Positions 59,143 to 64,000 of a stretch of 64,000 nucleotides of DNA are shown piece by piece (positions within the stretch are counted from its first letter, which is position 1; every line of letters starts with the position of its first letter). Position numbers and translations under genes: made by a program. Under the pieces are notes generated by a model, which saw nothing but the letters and a program-made list of their open reading frames with translations, searched no databases and had not been told where the DNA came from. This DNA is from Margaritispora aquatica (Eukaryota > Ascomycota > Leotiomycetes > Helotiales > Discinellaceae). The DNA is taken from positions 1,550,001 to 1,614,000 of the forward strand of contig VJWN01000004.1 of the NCBI GenBank assembly GCA_007644065.1, in the 5' to 3' direction.

Positions 59143-60233
59143 TTAAGACATGACAACACTTGGGTAAGGATTGGTGATTTCAAGGATCGCTGGACCGGCA
59201 ACGACAGTGTCGTCCGTAACGTGGTCCTTGCAAGCTGTGAGAACGACATAGCTTTGGCCGTTGAATCCAGCTGGGATAACAACTGTGTATCCTCCCTCTA
59301 CAGCCTTGAGATCAGCATAGACTGGCCCTCTACACCCAACGCATTAGCAAACTACACCCCACATATCTAAGCCAGGAGGATGTAGGGAGGGAAATACATA
59401 CAAAACAGCAATAAATGCAGCATAAAGCGGGGTCTTCCCATCCTTGGGCGCAAGCACATATCCAGGTGTAAGAAGCGTGATCGTGTCGCCCGACTTGATG
59501 GGTCCGCTGGTTCCCAAAGCGAGAGTAGGGAATGCCTTGAGCGGTAGCTGGGGCTTCTTGGAGTTGGAGGCTGGGCACGATACGATGAAGCCCGCGGCAA
59601 GGGTGTAGACTTCGTCGAAGGTGAGGGGGGTGTCGAAGGGTTGCGGGAAGGGTGACTCAGGCGGGGTTTCGATGGAACGGATCCAGGCATTGTGTCGGGA
59701 CTCGACGGTTAGGATGGAGCCGGCGGCTAGGAGGTAGCTGTTAAAGGGAGGGTGTTAGTCTTTGATTAAAGATTGAGATATCATCCAGAAGATGGAAATG
59801 GAGAAGGGAAAGGAAGGAGGACGCACTCTTTGTTGACAATCGACTTTGCAGCTCCCAGATAAGCGGAGACACCTACGCCCTCAAGAACACTTGCCAGTGC
59901 GACGAAGGACTTAGGATCCGTAGAAGGAAACGAATACGTGCATTCCTCCACAGCAGCATCTTTCAGCGCGCCGGCGAGGAACTTGACGTGCGTCGTCTCG
60001 TCATACGAGATCTCCTTAAGATTATCATAGAAGGGATCTGGGAAGCCGGCTGCGATAAACTGCGCTTGCGTGTAGTTCAAGAGTCCTTCGCGGTAGAACT
60101 TGTCTTCCAAATGCTCGAGAGTGAGAGCGTAGTTTAGGATTCCGACGTCAGTCACACCCATAGTTTGTCGTTTGGCGACTGGGCTGGCTGAGGTGAGTGC
60201 CGCGAGGGCGAGGAGCGAAAGTGAATACTTCAT
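59143..60233 (-). CDS. Secreted ferritin-like domain protein (Rds1-like stress protein)
   Basis: Exons 60233-59827, 59737-59402 and 59329-59143 (introns 89 and 72 nt) give 309 aa. The start MKYSLSLLALAALTSASPVA is a clear signal peptide with a KR site just after, so export is expected. The ferritin-like four-helix domain follows: VGILNYALTLEHLEDKFYRE, FYDNLKEISYDETTHVKFLA and LASVLEGVGVSAYLGAAKSI, then LTVESRHNAWIR, with Glu and His residues spaced as in di-metal proteins. The C-terminal third is beta-rich (PSNSKK-like loop, GYTVVIPAGFNGQSYVVLTA). Relatives include fission-yeast Rds1, induced by stress or starvation, and fungal wall-associated proteins. An upstream in-frame Met lies in a leader-like stretch and was rejected. 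Confidence 0.9.
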
Positions 60234-62036
60234 TTCAGAGAATTGAAATTTGAAATTTGAAGAGAATGTCTGGGTGAGTAAGTGAGTGAGGGCAGTGAAT
60301 GAGTGACTGGAAAGATTGTGGATGCAGTAGCAGAAAATGATAAAGGGAAATCTGAGAACATAAACCAAAAACCCAGCTTGCTAATCAACTCGGATGCTAG
60401 ATTTCAATCCGGGCATTGGATTCACATCGTCCTAACTTGATGCTTGCCATGCAGCAAATTCAGATGACCGTCGAAATCTTCCTCTTTAGGCAAGTTTGAG
60501 GTTGAAAGGAGATTGCACGACATTCGGAATGTCCCCAATGCCTGAGTTCGTCCCGGCTACTCTCATGCCCGGATTCATGTCGTACCCAAAACCAAGTTTG
60601 CAGCGCGCAGAGGAATGCTGTTTATTGGCCGGGACCGCGATCGGGACCGCGATCTGGATGTGAAGAGTATGGGGAAAGGAGTATTGACCACACTAATTGA
60701 GGCTTGAATTGGAGCTTGTACTCGCTTAGGAGGTCCTTGGAATGTTCGGCGTAGTACTTATACTCCTTTCGGGTCTTAGTGCTGAGACTGAGACTGAGAT
60801 TGAAGGTATGTACAACGTGATTTGTGCTGGATATGAGCGTCACCATCGGAACATAAATAGTTATCGTATGCCGATGAGTTGTGGAGTTCTCGGTACTAGA
60901 AGTACCGGTGGTGATCTGCAATATTTTAAGCTTAAATGAAGGCGCGGGACGAGGACTAACCGAGAGGATGGTCTTCGACACTTACAACAAGCAGATTCCC
61001 CCGTCAAATTCCACATTCCACATGACTTTCAGCTCTCGTGACTTGATTGTAGATTCTGCTTTGGTTTTCTCGACTGATCGATATGTTTTCTTGGTGCATA
61101 AGGTCAGGTGGGAAGTTATTTGGAGCGCATTAACTGGCTGACTGTGTTGACGACTGAGGTGACGACGCCGGTAAATCTCACATCAGATGGGTTGCTTACT
61201 GCTTGGTCACTCCATATCGATCCTCGAGTGGTATCCCGGCGACACACAGCTTGTGTTTCTTGAGGCTATGGCTTGCTTGTCACTGGATGATTCGTGTAGG
61301 TCGACGGCGCCAGCCGCACTGCTGATCATCCGCAGCTAGGTCTAGACCACAACTTAGCTCGCAGAAGGTGAGCCAACGACCACCCATGGAAACTGAAATG
61401 CGCAATTTGGTAAACGTGATGTGACGTACTCACACGGGGATTTGCCCTAAAAGGTCGATACTTGACTCTGGCTATTTGTTGCCTTCGTCGATCTCGATTT
61501 TGTGTTGCACATTGTCACCTTTATTCACTTTCTATTACAGGGCTGACTTGTTTGGATGAATGAAAGGAGTCTCCAGATAGCGCAATCAGTCAAAGACATT
61601 TAGCAAGAAGAGGATGTCCACTACTGACATAGTCGTATTGTGCATATGCTTTTGGCGGTTATTGGATTACGAGTAGTGAAAGAAATTGCATCAGAGCCTG
61701 ATCAGGGCAAGTATAGAAGTGATATGGGGATTTGAAACATAAACAAAATACCGCCATTTTTTCTAAAGACTGTCCTAGAACCAGCTTTTCCCAACGACCG
61801 TCTATCGTTCACCTAGGCTTCACCCTTGATAGCTTGTTACATCGCCTTCAATCCTGACACTCTCGTAAGTGTCTTGTAAGATTCAAACCCCACGCTCCAC
61901 TCATTCATACATCATGTCATGCTCTTCTGCAGTGCATATTATCCATCTATGTAGTGCAAAGCTCCAAGGAAAATCCGGAGAAAACCCAACGCCTACCCAT
62001 AACAAACCTGCATCTCAATCCAACAAGAAGCGATAT
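60234..62036. other. Gene-poor region, 1.8 kb
   Basis: No supported gene. It contains a perfect direct repeat of GGGACCGCGATC (60631-60642 and 60643-60654) and scattered short open frames. The left end is the promoter of the Rds1-like gene. Confidence 0.5.
60631..60654 (+). repeat. Two-copy direct repeat of GGGACCGCGATC
   Basis: Two adjacent identical 12-mers, each containing the palindromic CGCG. It could be a binding site cluster or a simple duplication. Confidence 0.7.
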
Positions 62037-62775
62037 TTAATGACCAGTAGTGGTTGGTGGTGTTCTCCAGTGTCTAAGCATCTGCTCCAGCGCTTCATTC
62101 CACTCATAAGAAAAGCAAGCAGATAGCTGCTGTGCTTCTTCCAAATCAGGAACCCTACCTCCCCACATCTCAGGGAGCTCAGCTTCACTAGCTGCATATG
62201 CTTCGATCATGGAGCTTCATTCTGTCAGGTTTCGAGAACTTGAATCCTCAAGGAATAAGGGACTCACTCATCTCGCAACTTGACAAGTACCAGCCAAGCA
62301 TAATTCCAACTCCGATTGCTATCGGGATCGTTACTCACTCGCCATTTCGCATCATCCAGTGCTCTGCTGCTGAAGGGATAATTCCGAGTGAGATTGCGCA
62401 GCTCGTTCAGGAGATTGTTGGATGTGACGTAGTGTGCCCATGCTGTTGTCATGGGTTCTTGGAAGAGTAGCTGGTCTTGTGGACTTGCAACGGCCGCCAC
62501 ACGCTCGATACGACAAAGCTCTGTTAGAGTGTTTACGCGATGCGTGTTGAGGGACTCGATGAGTTGAGCCGTAGATTGCTTGAGAATGTTAGCTCTGTTG
62601 AAACAAGCAAGGAAGTTAAATCGCGTTGATAGCGAGATAACCGAGGACAGGCATTCTATAGAAAAGGAGGGTAATATACGAAAATTAACCCATCACATAC
62701 TTGGGTTGCGCGATGAGAGCTTCGACTGCTCGAGGTATAGCTCATATTTGAGCGGTTTGATGGTCTATACGACAT
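62037..62775 (-). CDS. Small hypothetical protein, function unknown
   Basis: Not a recognised family. Exons 62775-62701, 62578-62268 and 62214-62037 join in phase to give 187 aa. Both introns (122 and 53 nt) have standard donors (GTATGT, GTGAGT) but AAG acceptors. In each case a good branch site (GCTAAC, CCTGAC) lies about 8-10 nt before the AAG, and the nearer CAG lies at or before the branch site, which explains the choice. The protein has a Ser/Arg-rich start (MSYRPSNRSNMSYTSSSRSS), then a helical body (QLIESLNTHRVNTLTELCRI, NNLLNELRNLTRN) and Trp-rich segments (DAKWRVSNDPDSNRSWNYAW, FSYEWNEALEQMLRHW). Consistent frame over three exons argues for a real gene. No signal peptide or membrane segment. 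Confidence 0.55.
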
Positions 62776-64000
62776 ATTCGAGGGGGAGTGTGATGATCTT
62801 GAATTTCAACTGAGTTCAATGTTCAATCGTTTTTAGCAAGGCTTCAACACAGCTTCGGAAGCCGTCTTCGTGCCCTCAAGTAGTGAGGTTCAGTTCGTGG
62901 CAGTGCCTGAAATATACGTAATTGTTCGAATAAATAGATCAGCAAAAGGAAGGGACGATAGTATACACTTGCATCTCTATACTTGAAAACCTATTCTGAC
63001 CAAGTGATGGACGATAAATATATAGAAAACTTGAAAAGGCACAGTTCCCAGTTCCATAGCAACATGATGATAATGATCAGCAAAAAGACGGGAAGTACAA
63101 TGGGCCTCAAATGGCATTGCTTTAATCCAAGAAAACCTCACGACCAGTAAAAGCACAAGTTGCAGCAGAGCATAGCCTATGCGTCATGTTGATATTGCAA
63201 GGCACCAGAGCTGGAAAATATGGTAAAACTTTTGCATTGAGTTTGGAGAAGTCATGGAAGAAACTGAGGAGGGTAGCAAGGCAAACAGATCTCGAGGCAC
63301 ACCAAGGCATAAAAACTTCAGCTCTAAGCCTTATCAGAATTATACCGGAAGATCCTGCGCGTGAGATCACAATTCTGGCTTCAACTTGGAATCCGAGTGG
63401 CTAAACCCCCTGTTGTCAAAGCTCCTTGTCTCGGATTAGAGCATATAGTAGTCAAGCTTTATGTTCTAGAAGGAAGCCGTCTAAGTCTGACCGCGAGCTT
63501 GGGATACTTCATAACTAGCCACTTCTCGCCTGTGAATGGTCATCAGTGGATGTGAGATATCTTTCTGAGGATGATATGACTCGCTTGACGCTGACAGTCC
63601 TAAAATGGGATGTCAGAAGTGGCTCAAAATTGACCTTAGGATTTTGGACTATAGACTTACAAAATAAAATAATAGACTTGAACGGATCTTGAATGCAAGT
63701 AATTGCTTGCGGAAAGCCTTTCCGGTTTTCCAGTGGGTTGTTGTTACCAAAGATTGGTGGGAGATGACTAAATACTACAATAAATGACAAGGGCAAGATG
63801 AGGCCTCCAACCTCGATGTGGCACCACGAACTTTCGTGTCAAGATGCGAAGACATAGTTTGTGAAACAAGAAGTGACGCATAAAATCATGACCAAGCGTT
63901 TGAAAAGACTTTCCGAAATTACAAAGAAAAATATTTCCACTTAGAGTCATTGTCCGCAAATGAGTTTGCTGTGGCGAGAGCTTCAAGTGCTTATGCTTAA
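62776..64000. other. Right-edge region without recognised gene
   Basis: 1.2 kb. Open frames of 60-93 codons occur on both strands, but none has domains or splice partners visible inside the window. Part of a gene continuing beyond 64000 cannot be excluded. Confidence 0.4.

Noticed and set aside
63186..63404. Plus-strand 72-codon frame near the right edge
   Set aside because: Overlaps an antisense frame of equal size; neither has recognisable features.
1..64000. tRNA, rRNA, CRISPR arrays, complete transposons
   Set aside because: Looked by eye for tRNA T-loop motifs, long terminal or inverted repeats and regularly spaced repeats on both strands; none was convincing. A tRNAscan and repeat search would be decisive.

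Overview
The window is nuclear DNA of a filamentous ascomycete (Pezizomycotina). Introns are mostly 41-75 nt with GTRNGT-type donors, CTAAC/CTGAC-like branch sites and YAG acceptors. Untranslated leaders are pyrimidine-rich, genes are monocistronic and lie on both strands, and the gene families are typical of this group (fungal PAN3, Tht1/Kar5, Yrb30, Rds1-type ferritin-like, CYP52-like P450). The intron style and protein flavour point to a leotiomycete, but that rank is inference. No tRNA, rRNA, CRISPR array, complete transposon or viral insertion was recognised. Exon joins below were worked out by hand from splice signals, reading phase and family knowledge, so they are models and not transcripts.

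Layout. 1-2604 (-): a dynamin-superfamily GTPase running off the left edge. 4214-5689 (+): a GDP-mannose pyrophosphorylase-like protein. 6535-8110 (+): an Old Yellow Enzyme. 8111-11824 is gene-poor. 11825-13068 (-): an adenosine-deaminase-like protein. 13675-15778 (-): PAN3. 16106-16583 (-): a small unknown protein. 19094-20689 (+): a FAF2/Ubx2-type UBX protein of ER-associated degradation. 21182-21786 (+): a decayed methyltransferase. 21856-22921 (-) and 23084-24937 (+): a membrane methyltransferase and a cytochrome P450 that diverge from a 162-bp promoter. 25332-27792 (-) and 28428-30741 (+): the Ran-GTP-binding protein Yrb30 diverging from the translation termination factor eRF3/SUP35 with a prion-like N-terminus.

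Right half. 32252-33406 (+): a one-pass membrane protein. 33903-34508 (-): a small four-helix membrane protein. 35328-36678 (+): a SIRT5-type sirtuin. 37325-38827 (+): the SMC5/6 SUMO ligase NSE2. 39198-39821 (-): a PEBP-like protein. 40857-42774 (-): the karyogamy protein KAR5/Tht1. 44070-44946 (+): mitochondrial ribosomal protein uL6. 45066-46337 (-): the PAP phosphatase MET22/HAL2. 46609-48077 (+): a C3HC/Rsm1 zinc-finger protein. 49152-52805 (+): a Rad5/Rad16-like SNF2 ATPase. 53737-55713 (-): an MFS transporter. 56570-58389 (-): an SGNH-hydrolase-like type II membrane protein. 59143-60233 (-): a secreted ferritin-like Rds1 protein. 62037-62775 (-): a small protein of unknown function.

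How the genes relate. This is mainly core housekeeping sequence (mRNA turnover and translation termination, ER quality control, genome maintenance, nuclear transport, nuclear fusion, sugar-nucleotide and sulfur metabolism) with no convincing gene cluster. The only pair that looks like an accessory metabolic unit is the tightly divergent methyltransferase and P450. I did not find a clear undescribed multi-gene system. The most interesting signals are individual: a stop-riddled methyltransferase relic, an apparently finger-less PAN3, a deaminase with altered active-site motifs, a SUP35 intron placed so that retention would release only the prion-like segment, and an unusual membrane-anchor extension on MET22/HAL2.
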